DNA from: Streptomyces parvus
GTDB lineage: Bacteria; Actinomycetota; Actinomycetes; Streptomycetales; Streptomycetaceae
Assembly (NCBI RefSeq): GCF_032121415.1
Contig: NZ_CP135079.1
Coordinates: 2,232,001 to 2,296,000 of the forward strand
Length of the DNA: 64,000 bases
Direction of reading: 5' to 3'
This document shows, piece by piece, positions 15,885 to 24,646 of this stretch. Below the pieces are notes generated by a model. The model was given only the letters and a program-made list of their open reading frames with translations. It made no database searches and was not told where the DNA came from. Both the position numbers and the translations under genes were made by a program. How positions within the stretch are numbered: position 1 is the first letter of the stretch; every line of letters begins with the position of its first letter.

Positions 15885-17861
15885 ATGACCCGACCTCCCG
15901 TCCGTACCGGTGCCGCCGGTACCGTGCACTTCTCCCTGCTCGGTCCGCTGACCGCCCGGCGGGACGGCCGTGAGCTGGCGCTCGGCCCGCGCAAGCAGCG
16001 CCTGGTCCTCGCCACCCTGCTGGCGCGGCCCAACACCCCTGTTCCGGTGGACGTGTTGACCGACGCGGTATGGCCGGACGATCCGCCCCGCACCGCCCGT
16101 AAGAACCTCCAGGTGTACATCAGCGCCGCCCGCGCCCTCCTGGGCCCCGGCGGGGACGGCGGCACGGACCGGCTGGTGCACGGTTGCGGGGGCTATCTCC
16201 TGCGCATCGCCGAGGACGAACTGGACACCCTGCGCTTCGGGTCGCTGGCCCGGGCCGGGCGGGCGGCGGCGGAGCGGGGCGATCTTCCCGGCGCCGCCCG
16301 GCTGCTGCGCCAGGCGCTCGACCTGTGGGAGGGGCCGCCGCTGAACGATCTGCGGGACTCGGCCGGGGTGGCCGACGAGGCGGACCGCCTGGAGGCCCGA
16401 TGTCTCACGGTGTACGAGGACTGGGCGGAGGCCGAGATCGAGTTGGGCCGGGCCGCCGTCGCGGTGGACGGGCTGCGGGATCTGGTGGAGCGCCATCCGC
16501 TGCGGGAGCGGCTGCGGGCCGCCTGGATGAACTCCCTGCACCAGTCCGGCCGGCAGGCCGAGGCGCTGGCGGTGTACGACGACTACCGGCAGCTGATGGC
16601 ACGGGAGTTGGGCCTGGAGCCGAGTCCGGCGATGGCGGCGTTGTACCGGTCGATGCTCGGCCGGGGGCGTGAGGCGCGGCGGCCGGCCGCGCCCCGGGAG
16701 ACGCCGAGCCCGGTGGCGCTGCCCGCCGGTACGGGGGCGTTCACCGGCCGCCGCGAGGAGCTACGGGACCTGCTCGACGTCCTGGGCGGTGGCGAGGAGC
16801 GCGTGGTGGTCGTCTCGGGTCCGGGCGGTGCGGGGAAGTCGGCGCTGGCGGTCCGGGCGGCGCACCTGCTCGCCGACCCGTTCCCCGACGGCCGCGTGCA
16901 CGTCCGGGTGCGCGGGGAGGACGGCGCGGCGCGCGGCCGGGCGGAGATCCTGGCGGAGCTGGGGCGCTGGTGCGGGGTGGCGGCGGCAGGCGCGGAGGCC
17001 CCCGCGACGCCGGCAGGCGCTGAAGCCCCCGCGTCGGCCGGTGCCCTCGCGGTCCTCGCGGAGGCCTGGCAGGAGTGGCAGGCCCGGCACCGGGCGCTGG
17101 TGGTCCTGGACGACGTGCCGGACGAGGCGTCCGTACGAGGGTTGCTGCCCCGGTCGGGGAAGTGCGCCGTACTGGTCACCGCCCGGGGGCAGTTGTCCGG
17201 ACTCGCCCCGGTGCACCGGATCGCGCTGCCGGCGCTGGCGGACGGGGAGGCGCTGGAGCTGCTGGGGAAGCTGATCGGCGCCGGGCGGCTGCGGACGGAC
17301 CCGGGGGCGGCGCTGCGGATCGTCCGCGCCTGTGGAGGGCTGCCGCTGGCGGTGGAGGTGAGCGGGATGCGGCTGGCGGTACTGCGGCATCTGCCCTTGG
17401 CGGAGTACGCGGACCGGCTCGACGACCCGTCGGCCGCGCTCGACGAACTGGTCGCCGGGGACGTCTCCGTACGGGAGCGGATCGCGTCCGGCTGGCACGA
17501 CCTGGCCGATGGCAACCGGTGGGTGCTGGGGCGGCTGGCCGGGCTCGCCGATGAGGGATGCTTCACCCTGGACCGGGCCACGGTGGCGCTGGGCTGCGGG
17601 GAGCGGGCGGCGATCCGGGCCGTGGAAGCGCTGATCGACGCCGGTGCGGTGACCTCCCCCGCAGGCGAGGTCACCGCGCATGCGGCGCTGTACGAAGTGC
17701 CGCGTCTTCTCTGCCTGTTCGCGCGCGAGCAGCGGGCAGCGGGCGAGCAGCGGGCAGCGGGCGAGCAGCGGGCAGCGGGCGAGCAGCGGGCGGCGGGCGA
17801 GCAGCAAGGGCCGGGGGACCGGACCGGCGCGCCTGCCGCCCCCGCCCTCAGCCCAGGGTGA
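15885..17861 (+). CDS. SARP-family regulator with NB-ARC ATPase domain
   Basis: A 658-residue large SARP (AfsR-like layout). The N-terminal OmpR-type DNA-binding domain (FSLLGPLTARRDGRELALG, VDVLTDAVWPDDPP) leads into a BTAD domain (about 100-245; LMARELGLEPSPAM at its end). An NB-ARC-type ATPase follows, with Walker A SGPGGAGKS and LVVLDDVPDE. The tail is a GEQRAA hexapeptide repeated four times. SARPs activate antibiotic clusters by binding heptameric direct repeats. ATG 15885 has GGAGG seven bases upstream. The stop overlaps the convergent lanKC stop by 14 bases. It probably controls one or more of the surrounding RiPP operons. Confidence 0.9.
   Translation: MTRPPVRTGAAGTVHFSLLGPLTARRDGRELALGPRKQRLVLATLLARPNTPVPVDVLTDAVWPDDPPRTARKNLQVYISAARALLGPGGDGGTDRLVHGCGGYLLRIAEDELDTLRFGSLARAGRAAAERGDLPGAARLLRQALDLWEGPPLNDLRDSAGVADEADRLEARCLTVYEDWAEAEIELGRAAVAVDGLRDLVERHPLRERLRAAWMNSLHQSGRQAEALAVYDDYRQLMARELGLEPSPAMAALYRSMLGRGREARRPAAPRETPSPVALPAGTGAFTGRREELRDLLDVLGGGEERVVVVSGPGGAGKSALAVRAAHLLADPFPDGRVHVRVRGEDGAARGRAEILAELGRWCGVAAAGAEAPATPAGAEAPASAGALAVLAEAWQEWQARHRALVVLDDVPDEASVRGLLPRSGKCAVLVTARGQLSGLAPVHRIALPALADGEALELLGKLIGAGRLRTDPGAALRIVRACGGLPLAVEVSGMRLAVLRHLPLAEYADRLDDPSAALDELVAGDVSVRERIASGWHDLADGNRWVLGRLAGLADEGCFTLDRATVALGCGERAAIRAVEALIDAGAVTSPAGEVTAHAALYEVPRLLCLFAREQRAAGEQRAAGEQRAAGEQRAAGEQQGPGDRTGAPAAPALSPG
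17727..17798 (+). repeat. Four tandem 18-bp units in SARP tail
   Basis: Four in-frame copies of an 18-bp unit encode EQRAAG repeats, plus a partial fifth. The first three are identical and the fourth differs by one base (GCA to GCG). This looks like recent slippage expansion in a non-essential C-terminal tail. Confidence 0.85.
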
Positions 17862-20469
17862 GCAGCTTCAGCAGATCGTGCGGCCGGTGGCCGTCGCCCC
17901 GGGGGGCATGCCCTTCCGGTGCGGCGGCTCCGTCGGCGTCCGCTCCGGCGAGGAAGTGCAGGGCGAGCAGCAGCCCGGCCGCCCCGGTGGCCAGGTCGGC
18001 GGAGCAGCGCCGCAGCCGGGACCCGGGCACCAGCAGCCGGTTCCCGTCGGCGACCAGGTGCCAGGACAGGTTGCGCACGGAGGCGAGGACCTCGGGCCCG
18101 GCCGGGCCGCCGTCCTCCAACTGGCGGGCGGTGGAGACGAGTCCGGCGCGTCCGGTGAACAGCCCCGGCTCGCGCACGAACTCGTTGCCGCAGCCCTTGC
18201 GCACCCCGGGCAGCAGTCCGGCGAGCGCGGGCGCTTCCTGTCGGGCCAGGTAGGCACGGGCGACCAGGGCGAAGCCGCCGCTGCCCTGGTCGAGGTAGAG
18301 CAGGTGGCGGCGGCCGTCCTTGACCTGGACCGTGCCGTCGTCCATCGCGACGCAGTGGCCCGAGTCCCGGTACAGGGCGGTGCGGGCGGCGCGCAGCAGC
18401 CACTCCTCACCGGTGAGCGCGTGCAGTTCGAGGTGGAGGAGCGCCGCCCCGCTGAGCCCGCGCAGCAGTCCGGCCGACGGCGGGGCCGCCGGTCCGCCCG
18501 CCACCGTCTCGCCCCGCACCAGGCAGTCGAGGTCCCAGGCGGTGTGCAGGGCGGTGTCCAGCAGCTCCGGGTCCGGGGCGCCGGGTCCGGCCGTGGCCAG
18601 GCGGACGGCGGCCAGGGCGATGCCCGCGCGCCCGGTCAGCAGGTCGGCCGAGGGGGACGGGCGGGTGGCCTCGACGGTCCGGGCGAACAGTTCGCGCGCC
18701 TCGTCCGGGCGGCCGAGCAGCGCCAGTGTCACCGCTGTGCCCGGCAGCCCCTCGTAGAGGCCGCCCGGGGCTGCGGGGTCGCGGCGGCGGGCGGTCTCCG
18801 CGAGCCAGTCGGTCCAGTCGGCCGGGACCGGGGCCCCGACGCGGTGGAGGGCGTAGAGGACCCCGGCGGCGCCGTGCGCCAGATCCGTACCGCCGGTGGC
18901 GAAGCCCTTGGGATCGCCGGGGAAGAGCCGGTCGCGGCGCTCGGGCGTCGCGCCCGCGCGGATACCCGCGATCAGCCGGGCGCGCAGTTCGGCCCAGTCG
19001 GGCACGGGCCCGCCGAGGAGGGCGGCGATCTCGCCCTCCCGGTCGGCGGCGCGCTCCGCCGCCCGCAGCAGGGCGGGGCGGGCCGGGCCGGCGTCGGGTG
19101 CGAGGCCGTAGCGCTCCCTGGCCCAGGACTCCAGGGAGAGCGCCTTGGCCCGGTCGTGGGAGGCCATCTCGGTCAGCGGCATCAGCATGGTGAGCCAGGT
19201 GGCCCACAGGGCGTAGGCGTCGGCCTCCGCACCCGGGGTGCCGGGCGGGGCCTGGAGGCCGGGAGCACCGGCCAACGGGGTCTGTTCGTCGTCGAGTCCG
19301 GTGGCGTACTCGAAGTCGACGAGCGCGAGCCGGCCGTCGGGCCGCAGGATGATGTTGGAGGGGTGCAGATCCCCGAAGCGCAGGCCCCGGCCATGGATCT
19401 GGCGCAGTGCGTCGGCGAGCTGCCCGGTCACCTGGTCCACCCACGCGGTGTACGGGGCGAGTTCGTCCGCCGTACGGGCTCCGCGTACCAGCGCGAAGCG
19501 GGCCACGATCTCGTCGAGCAGGGTGGGCCCCTCGACGTACTCCGTCATCAGGAACCGGTGCTCCCACACGGTCCGTACGCCGTACACCTCCGGTACGCAG
19601 TCGAGCCCGGCCAGCGCCGTGAGGGCCCGGTGCTCGCGCTCCAGCCGGGCCACGGCGTCGTCGCCCACCGCGTCGAGCCCGCAGTGCGGGCGGGCCTCGC
19701 GCAGCACGACCCGGTGGCCGGTCTCCCGGTGCCGGGCGAGGTAGATGCCGCCCGCGTTGGAGAACTGGAGCGCCTCGGTGACGGTGTACGGGAAGGAGTC
19801 GTCGCGTGCGGCTGCGCGGGCGGCGAGGTGGGGCCGCAGCAGTTCGGGCACCTTCACCCAGGCGGGCGTGCGGAACACCACGCCCCGTTCGTCGGGCACG
19901 AGTTCACCGGAGGGATGACGCAGGGCGGGCACCCGCTCGCCCCGGGCGTCGTGGCACCAGCGGTCGACGAAGGAGCCGTACCGTACGTAGACGGGGGCGT
20001 CGCCGATGCGCAGATCGCTCAGGATGTACGGGCCCCGGCGGCCGGACAGGGTCGTGGTCAGTTCGTCGAGCAGGCGGGTCAGGGCCGTCTCGTCCGGCGG
20101 GTAGAGGGTGAGGAACTTCCCCGCGCTGCCCCGGGACATGTACTTCCCCGACATCAGCAGGAGCGCCTGCTCACTGCGGAGGAATTTGAACGGGACCCGG
20201 TGCCGGAGGCAGATCGCGGCGGTGTCGCGGAGGGTGCGGGCCGCCTCGTCGGGGACGGTCGACACGTGGATCTTCCAGCCCTGTTCGGCCGGATCGCAGC
20301 CCTCGGGCAGCAGTGACGTCCACAGCCCGCCGGCCACGCGCCGCCATCCGTCGGGCGGCTCGGCCGTGTCGAGTCGGTAGCGGGTCTCCTGGTCGGGGAG
20401 CCGGGCCGGGGTGTCGTAGTACCGGCGGTCGGCGAGGCAGTACAGCTGGGTCTCCTGGATGCCGGGCAC
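17848..20469 (-). CDS. Class III lanthipeptide synthetase (LanKC)
   Basis: An 873-residue RamC/AmfT-like enzyme. The N-terminal lyase-like region contains KIHVSTVPDEA and VPFKFLRS. A Ser/Thr kinase-like domain has RFGDLHPSN (catalytic Asp) and LVDFEYA (metal Asp). The C-terminal LanC-like domain has repeats LAHGAAG, YEGLPG, LLTGRAG, LRGLSG, FTGRAG and LATGAAG, but no WCxG or CHG zinc motifs. Missing zinc ligands indicate class III rather than class IV. The family phosphorylates and dehydrates Ser/Thr and forms lanthionine or labionin rings. The GTG at 20469 follows GAGGAGGT by six bases. It is the last gene of an operon with two precursors and an MFS exporter; only 12 bases separate it from the exporter stop. 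Confidence 0.93.
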   Translation of the reverse strand: MPGIQETQLYCLADRRYYDTPARLPDQETRYRLDTAEPPDGWRRVAGGLWTSLLPEGCDPAEQGWKIHVSTVPDEAARTLRDTAAICLRHRVPFKFLRSEQALLLMSGKYMSRGSAGKFLTLYPPDETALTRLLDELTTTLSGRRGPYILSDLRIGDAPVYVRYGSFVDRWCHDARGERVPALRHPSGELVPDERGVVFRTPAWVKVPELLRPHLAARAAARDDSFPYTVTEALQFSNAGGIYLARHRETGHRVVLREARPHCGLDAVGDDAVARLEREHRALTALAGLDCVPEVYGVRTVWEHRFLMTEYVEGPTLLDEIVARFALVRGARTADELAPYTAWVDQVTGQLADALRQIHGRGLRFGDLHPSNIILRPDGRLALVDFEYATGLDDEQTPLAGAPGLQAPPGTPGAEADAYALWATWLTMLMPLTEMASHDRAKALSLESWARERYGLAPDAGPARPALLRAAERAADREGEIAALLGGPVPDWAELRARLIAGIRAGATPERRDRLFPGDPKGFATGGTDLAHGAAGVLYALHRVGAPVPADWTDWLAETARRRDPAAPGGLYEGLPGTAVTLALLGRPDEARELFARTVEATRPSPSADLLTGRAGIALAAVRLATAGPGAPDPELLDTALHTAWDLDCLVRGETVAGGPAAPPSAGLLRGLSGAALLHLELHALTGEEWLLRAARTALYRDSGHCVAMDDGTVQVKDGRRHLLYLDQGSGGFALVARAYLARQEAPALAGLLPGVRKGCGNEFVREPGLFTGRAGLVSTARQLEDGGPAGPEVLASVRNLSWHLVADGNRLLVPGSRLRRCSADLATGAAGLLLALHFLAGADADGAAAPEGHAPRGDGHRPHDLLKLLTLG

Positions 20470-20481
20470 GGCATTACCTCC

Positions 20482-21789
20482 TCAGAGTGCGCCGGGACCG
20501 GCGGCGTCGGGGACGGGGCGAGGCGTGGGCTCGCGCGGACCGGGGACGTCGGCCTCGTCGTCCGGTGCGGCGGGGCTCGCGGGCGGCGGGACGGCCCCGG
20601 ACCGTACGGAGGGGGCGAGCGTCATGACCGCCGCCGAGACGGCCAGCACCGCGCCGACCACGCCGAAGGCGTTGCGCGGGCCGAGCGCGGTCAGCAGCGC
20701 GCCGCCCGCGAGCGGGCCGAACGGCTGGACGATCGACGACAGGAAGGAGGCCGCGCTCTGCACCCGGCCGACCCGGTCCTCGGGGGTGACGACCAGCAGG
20801 GTCGACAGGAAGCCGATGCTGGCGACGGTCGACAGGCCCATGCACACCGCGCAGAGCAGCCCCGCCACCAGCGGGCTGCTGAGCCAGGCCAGCACCCCCG
20901 CCGTCAGCACGCAGCTCCAGCAGGTGACGACCAGGAGGGCCCGGATATGGCGGTCGGGAGAGAGCCGGGGGGCGAGCAGCGCGCCGACGAGAGCACCCGC
21001 CGAGACACAGGTGATGACGAAGCCGCCGCCGAGCCCGGAGCGGCCGCCCTCGGAGAAGACGGCGAGCGCGGTGAAGGTCAGGGCGCCGAACGCGAAGTTC
21101 ATACCGAGACCGAAGACGAGCAGCACCGTACGCAGGTAGGGCAGGCGCCAGAGGAAGCCGAGCCCGGCGGTGAGCTCGTCGCGGCTGAAGACGGACCCGG
21201 CCTTCTTGTGGGCGGCCGAGCGGGTGCGCACGAGGGCCACGCAGACGGTCGACAGGAACAGGCCCAGGAACTGGGCGGTGAAGGGCAGCGCCTCGTGGAC
21301 GCCGAAGAGCGCGCCGCCGACGAGCGGGCCGACCAGCCGGACCGTGGCGGTACGGGCCTGGAGCCGGGCGGTCGCCGTGCCCATCTGGTCCGGCGGTACG
21401 ACCGCGCGCAGCAGACCGAAGGCGGCGGGGGCGTAGACGCTGTTCAGTACGGCACCGGCGGTGGCGACCAGCAGGACGAGCACCATGGGGGCGTGGCCGT
21501 TCCACACGGCGACGGTCAGGGCGGTGACCGCGAGCAGGCTCCCCGCGTCGCACAGCCGCATCAGCCGGCGGCGCTCGACCCGGTCGGCCATGACGCCGCC
21601 GGGCAGCATCGTGATCAGCACGGCGCAGATGGAGACGGTCCCCACGGTGCCGGCCTGCACGGCGGAGCCGGTCTCCTTGAGGATGAGCAGGGGCAGCGCG
21701 AGTGCGCTCATCTGGCTGCCCAGAACGGCGAACAGGCCGCTCATCCAGAGCAGCCGGAAGTCCCGGTTGGAGCGGAGGGGCGTGGCCAT
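20482..21789 (-). CDS. MFS transporter (candidate lanthipeptide exporter)
   Basis: A 435-residue major facilitator protein, MFS_3/enterobactin-exporter-like, with about 12 hydrophobic helices. The opening LRSNRDFRLLWMSGLFAVLGSQMS and the loop GGVMADRVERRRLMRLCD (motif A-like) are typical. The C-terminal 45 residues are Pro/Asp-rich and cytoplasmic. ATG 21789 has GGGAG seven bases upstream. It lies between the precursor genes and lanKC, so export of the peptide or self-protection is likely. Class III clusters more often use ABC exporters, so an MFS protein is slightly unusual. Confidence 0.88.
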   Translation of the reverse strand: MATPLRSNRDFRLLWMSGLFAVLGSQMSALALPLLILKETGSAVQAGTVGTVSICAVLITMLPGGVMADRVERRRLMRLCDAGSLLAVTALTVAVWNGHAPMVLVLLVATAGAVLNSVYAPAAFGLLRAVVPPDQMGTATARLQARTATVRLVGPLVGGALFGVHEALPFTAQFLGLFLSTVCVALVRTRSAAHKKAGSVFSRDELTAGLGFLWRLPYLRTVLLVFGLGMNFAFGALTFTALAVFSEGGRSGLGGGFVITCVSAGALVGALLAPRLSPDRHIRALLVVTCWSCVLTAGVLAWLSSPLVAGLLCAVCMGLSTVASIGFLSTLLVVTPEDRVGRVQSAASFLSSIVQPFGPLAGGALLTALGPRNAFGVVGAVLAVSAAVMTLAPSVRSGAVPPPASPAAPDDEADVPGPREPTPRPVPDAAGPGAL

Positions 21790-22001
21790 CGGCAGGCTCC
21801 CGGAGATCGGCGGGCGGGGGCGTTCGGGGCGGAAGCTCGGGGGGCGTCGTGCGGGGGTAGGCCGGGGCGGAAGCGCGGCGGGGCGGCTCCCGTCGCTCGC
21901 GGAGCCGCCCCGTACCGCCTGTCCGCCGGCCGGGCGCCGCGGGGGCGAGGTCTCGGCCTCGTCCCGCCGCGGCGCACGGCCCGGTGGGTTCAGCGCTCGG
22001 T

Positions 22002-22151
22002 TCAGCGCTGCTGCTCGACGACGCTCAGCACGCTGATGCAGTTGCCGTCGGTCGTGTCGCCGCCCTGGACGGAGGTCTCCTGGAGGTCCAGGACGGAGTG
22101 CGCCTCGACCTCGGGGGTCTCGTCGCCGGCGGGCTGGGTGTTCTCGGACAT
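22002..22151 (-). CDS. Class III lanthipeptide precursor A2
   Basis: A 49-residue precursor. The leader (MSENTQPAGDETPEVEAHS) is acidic and contains the class III recognition motif VLDLQET. The core-like region ends GNCISVLSVVEQQR, with one Cys before SxxS (C-I-S-V-L-S). Usual class III cores have SxxS followed by Cys, so the order is reversed. GGAG in the 5' leader precedes the ATG. It is nearly identical to the upstream precursor at 22245-22406 in leader and in NCISVLSVVE, differing in the linker and last residues. The MFS and lanKC genes follow. Confidence 0.88.
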   Translation of the reverse strand: MSENTQPAGDETPEVEAHSVLDLQETSVQGGDTTDGNCISVLSVVEQQR

Positions 22152-22244
22152 GGTGGTCTCCATCCACTCGTCACGGGGCCGAAACGCTGGGGCCGTGCCC
22201 CTGGTTCGTGCGGTGTGCGATACGCGGTGTGCGGCGGGGCGAGA

Positions 22245-22406
22245 TCAGTTCTCGACGACGCTGAGCACGCTGATGCAGTTGCCGGGCGGCGCGATGATGT
22301 CGCGGTCGGCGTTGACGGAGGTCTCCTGGAGGTCCAGGACGGAGTGCGCCTCGACCTCGGGGGTCTCGTTGGTCTCGTCGCCGGCCGGCTTCGTGTTCTC
22401 GGACAT
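22245..22406 (-). CDS. Class III lanthipeptide precursor A1
   Basis: A 53-residue precursor and the first gene of the minus-strand operon. The leader begins MSENTKPAGDETNETPEVEA and carries HSVLDLQET. A linker NADRDIIAPPG precedes the core-like NCISVLSVVEN. The single Cys lies N-terminal of the two Ser. VLDLQ matches the [I/L]xxLQ element that LanKC enzymes bind. ATG 22406 has GGAG about seven bases upstream, shared with the second copy. Two precursors with the same core motif but different linkers suggest two related products. Confidence 0.88.
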   Translation of the reverse strand: MSENTKPAGDETNETPEVEAHSVLDLQETSVNADRDIIAPPGNCISVLSVVEN

Positions 22407-22429
22407 GGTGGTCTCCATCCACTCGTCAC

Positions 22430-22727
22430 TGCGGAACCGGTACGCCCGAGGGGAACCCCCGCGGTGTCCGGTGCGGCGGGCGGTGCCTGCCGTTGCCGAG
22501 AAAGTTAGGAAGCCGGGCCTGGCAATCGCTTCGCCGCCGGTATGGCACCGGTATCGAGCCAGCTCGCGGCGGCACGGGCGCCCCCGGCGGGCCCGGCCAC
22601 CACCCCGGGAACCCGCTGCGACCTGGGCCCATACCGCTGCCGAAGCGCCTTCGGACCGTCCTCGAACCGGTGGCCCACAGCCTGGGTACGCGCCCGACGC
22701 GCCCCGGCCCCGAAGGAGGCGGCCCGC
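22430..22727. promoter_or_regulatory. Divergent promoter region with SARP-like heptamer repeats
   Basis: The spacer between the class III operon and the radical SAM operon has no supported gene. CCGGTAT occurs at 22537-22543 and 22548-22554, separated by four bases, giving the 11-bp period typical of SARP operators. It could let the nearby SARP control both directions. No strong -10/-35 was found; AAGGAGG at 22712 serves the radical SAM gene. Confidence 0.45.
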
Positions 22728-23924
22728 ATGGAACTCGCCGAACTCGTCGCACGGCGGCCCTTCCCCGCCGCAGGCCTGCTGCTCGGCCTCACCCGGCGCT
22801 GCCCGCTGAGCTGCGCGCACTGCTCGACCGGGTCGGGCCTGTTCACCCGCCAGGAGCCGGACGCCGCTCAACTGGAGCGCTTCGTGGGCTCGTTCACGGT
22901 GGAGAACCGGCCGGACGTGGTCATGCTCACCGGCGGGGAACCGCTGCTCCTGCCCGCGCTCGCCGAGCGGCTGAGCACCCTGGCGCGGGACGCCGGGTCC
23001 CGTACGGCCCTGCTGAGCGGCATGTTCTTCGCCCGGGGCGGGAGCGGGCGGGGCGGCGGCCGACGCGGCTGGCGCGGCACGCCGGGCGGGGGGCTCACGG
23101 GCGGGCGGGACGGGGCTCCGCGGGGCGGACGGAGGGGGGCGATTCCGCCCGCCATCCTGCGCGCGATCCGTTCGGTCGACCATTTCTCGGCCTCCCTCGA
23201 CGCCCACCACGAACGCGAGGTGCCGCGGGCCGACGTGTTCCGCGCCCTGCACCTCGTCCGGGAGGAGGGGGTGGCCGTGAGCCTCCACCTCACCGGGACC
23301 GGCGGCTCGGACCCGTACCTCGCCGACCTCACACGGGCGGTTGCCAAGGAGTTCGGCGGCCAGGTGCCGTGCCTGGTCAACGAGGTGCGGCCGTTCGGCC
23401 GGGCCGCTTCCTGGGCGCGGGCCGCCCGCACCGGACCCGACCCGGCCGCGGCGTCCCCGTGCCCGATGGCCGCCTGGCCGGTGGTCGCCTTCGACGGCCG
23501 GGTGCTGGCCTGCTGCAACCAGGACACCGTGGACCGCCGCCCCGTACCGGCCCATCTGGACCTCGGCCATATCGCGGAGGACGACTGGGCGGCCGTACGC
23601 CGCCGGGCGCTGGAATCCCCGGTGCTGCGGATGCTCCGCACGGTCGGACCGACGCATCTGGCCGCCCGGTACGGTTCCGGCCCCCGGCCGGGCTCCTACT
23701 GCGACGGCTGCCGGGCGCTGGGCGGCGACGAGGCGGTGGCGGCCGGGGCGCGGACGGTGGCGGGCGGCGCGGCCGGGGAGCTGCTGGATCTGACGGCCGC
23801 GATGCGCGGCTCCCGGGAGGGGGCGCAGGGCATCGTGCGCCGCCACGGCTGTGCGGCGTACGCGCCGCTGGTCGTCGCGGGCGGGCCGGCCCTGCCGGAG
23901 ACCGGCGAACGGGACGTCCGATGA
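22728..23924 (+). CDS. Radical SAM/SPASM peptide maturase
   Basis: A 398-residue radical SAM protein. The SAM-binding [4Fe-4S] motif is CPLSCAHC (Cys25, 29, 32), followed by VVMLTGGEPLLLP. A C-terminal SPASM-like region has SPCPMAAW, VLACCNQD and YCDGCRAL, giving enough Cys for auxiliary clusters. Such enzymes install thioether, C-C or related crosslinks on RiPP precursors. Between the early barrel strands lies a Gly/Arg-rich insert (about residues 101-143), unusual for the fold and possibly disordered. ATG 22728 has AAGGAGG nine bases upstream. Its TGA overlaps the next start (ATGA). The likely substrate is the 72-residue peptide two genes on. Confidence 0.88.
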   Translation: MELAELVARRPFPAAGLLLGLTRRCPLSCAHCSTGSGLFTRQEPDAAQLERFVGSFTVENRPDVVMLTGGEPLLLPALAERLSTLARDAGSRTALLSGMFFARGGSGRGGGRRGWRGTPGGGLTGGRDGAPRGGRRGAIPPAILRAIRSVDHFSASLDAHHEREVPRADVFRALHLVREEGVAVSLHLTGTGGSDPYLADLTRAVAKEFGGQVPCLVNEVRPFGRAASWARAARTGPDPAAASPCPMAAWPVVAFDGRVLACCNQDTVDRRPVPAHLDLGHIAEDDWAAVRRRALESPVLRMLRTVGPTHLAARYGSGPRPGSYCDGCRALGGDEAVAAGARTVAGGAAGELLDLTAAMRGSREGAQGIVRRHGCAAYAPLVVAGGPALPETGERDVR

Positions 23925-24646
23925 GCACCGGCGCCTCCGCCCGGCTGCGGACCAAACTCCTGCTGCTGGAGCCGGAGTTCCGGGGCGCGACGCACCACAT
24001 GTGGCGTTCCGAAGGGTTGTTGCCGCGCTACCGGACGTATCTGCGCACCATGCACGCCGTCATCCGGGCCTCCGTCCCGCTGATGGAGCTGGCCCTCGAC
24101 CGCCTCCGCGCCCGCACCGCTTCCGGCGACCCGCTCGCGGCGCCGCTCGCCGCGTATCTGGCGGAGCACATCCGGGAGGAGGAGGGCCATGACGCCTGGC
24201 TGCTGGAGGACCTCCGGGCGGCGGGCGGAGCGCCCGAGGACGCGCTCGGCCCGCCGCCCCCTCCGCTGGTCGCCTCGCTCGTCGGGTCCCAGTACTACTG
24301 GATCGAGCACCACCACCCGGTCGCCCTGCTCGGCTACATCGCCGTGCTGGAGGGCTACGCGCCCGCGCCCGGCCTGACCGACCGCATCGCCCGGCACACC
24401 GGGCTGCCCGCCGCCGCCCTGCGGACCGTACGGGAGCACTCGGTGCTCGACACGGCGCACCTGGACGAGCTGTACGCGCTCCTGGACCGGCTGCCGCTCG
24501 GCCGGGACCGGGAAGCGGCCGTGGCGGTCAGTGCCCTCCACTCCCTCGACGCGCTCACCCGGCTGTTCGTCCGGCTCGGGCGCTCCGCGCCGACGCCGTC
24601 GCCGCGGGGAGCCGGACCTGTCTCACCGATGGGAGTCACACCATGA
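23921..24646 (+). CDS. Heme-oxygenase-like iron-containing redox enzyme
   Basis: A 241-residue all-helical protein matching the iron-containing redox / haem-oxygenase-like family. EHIREEEGHDAWLLEDL supplies Glu and His metal-ligand candidates in one helix, and YYWIEHHHPVALLGY and VLEGYAP sit in a second helix pair; HSVLDTAHLDEL is a third. Members are non-heme diiron oxidases (HDO type) that do N-oxygenation, desaturation or C-C cleavage. It overlaps the radical SAM stop and the next peptide start by four bases each, so the three are translationally coupled. It probably modifies the same peptide. Exact ligands need a structural model. Confidence 0.8.
   Translation: MSTGASARLRTKLLLLEPEFRGATHHMWRSEGLLPRYRTYLRTMHAVIRASVPLMELALDRLRARTASGDPLAAPLAAYLAEHIREEEGHDAWLLEDLRAAGGAPEDALGPPPPPLVASLVGSQYYWIEHHHPVALLGYIAVLEGYAPAPGLTDRIARHTGLPAAALRTVREHSVLDTAHLDELYALLDRLPLGRDREAAVAVSALHSLDALTRLFVRLGRSAPTPSPRGAGPVSPMGVTP

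Larger units (their letters stand above)
22002..22429 (-). repeat. Tandem duplication of precursor gene with 5' leader
   Basis: The two precursor genes and the 23 bases before each start (22152-22174 and 22407-22429 are identical) form a direct repeat of about 255-bp period. The conserved 5' leader includes the ribosome binding site. The divergent parts are the linker between leader and core and the final residues. Confidence 0.8.

Noticed and set aside
17848..20469. Class IV LanL assignment for the synthetase
   Set aside because: The C-terminal domain lacks the WCxG and CHG zinc ligands of LanL, and the precursors carry a class III LDLQ leader.
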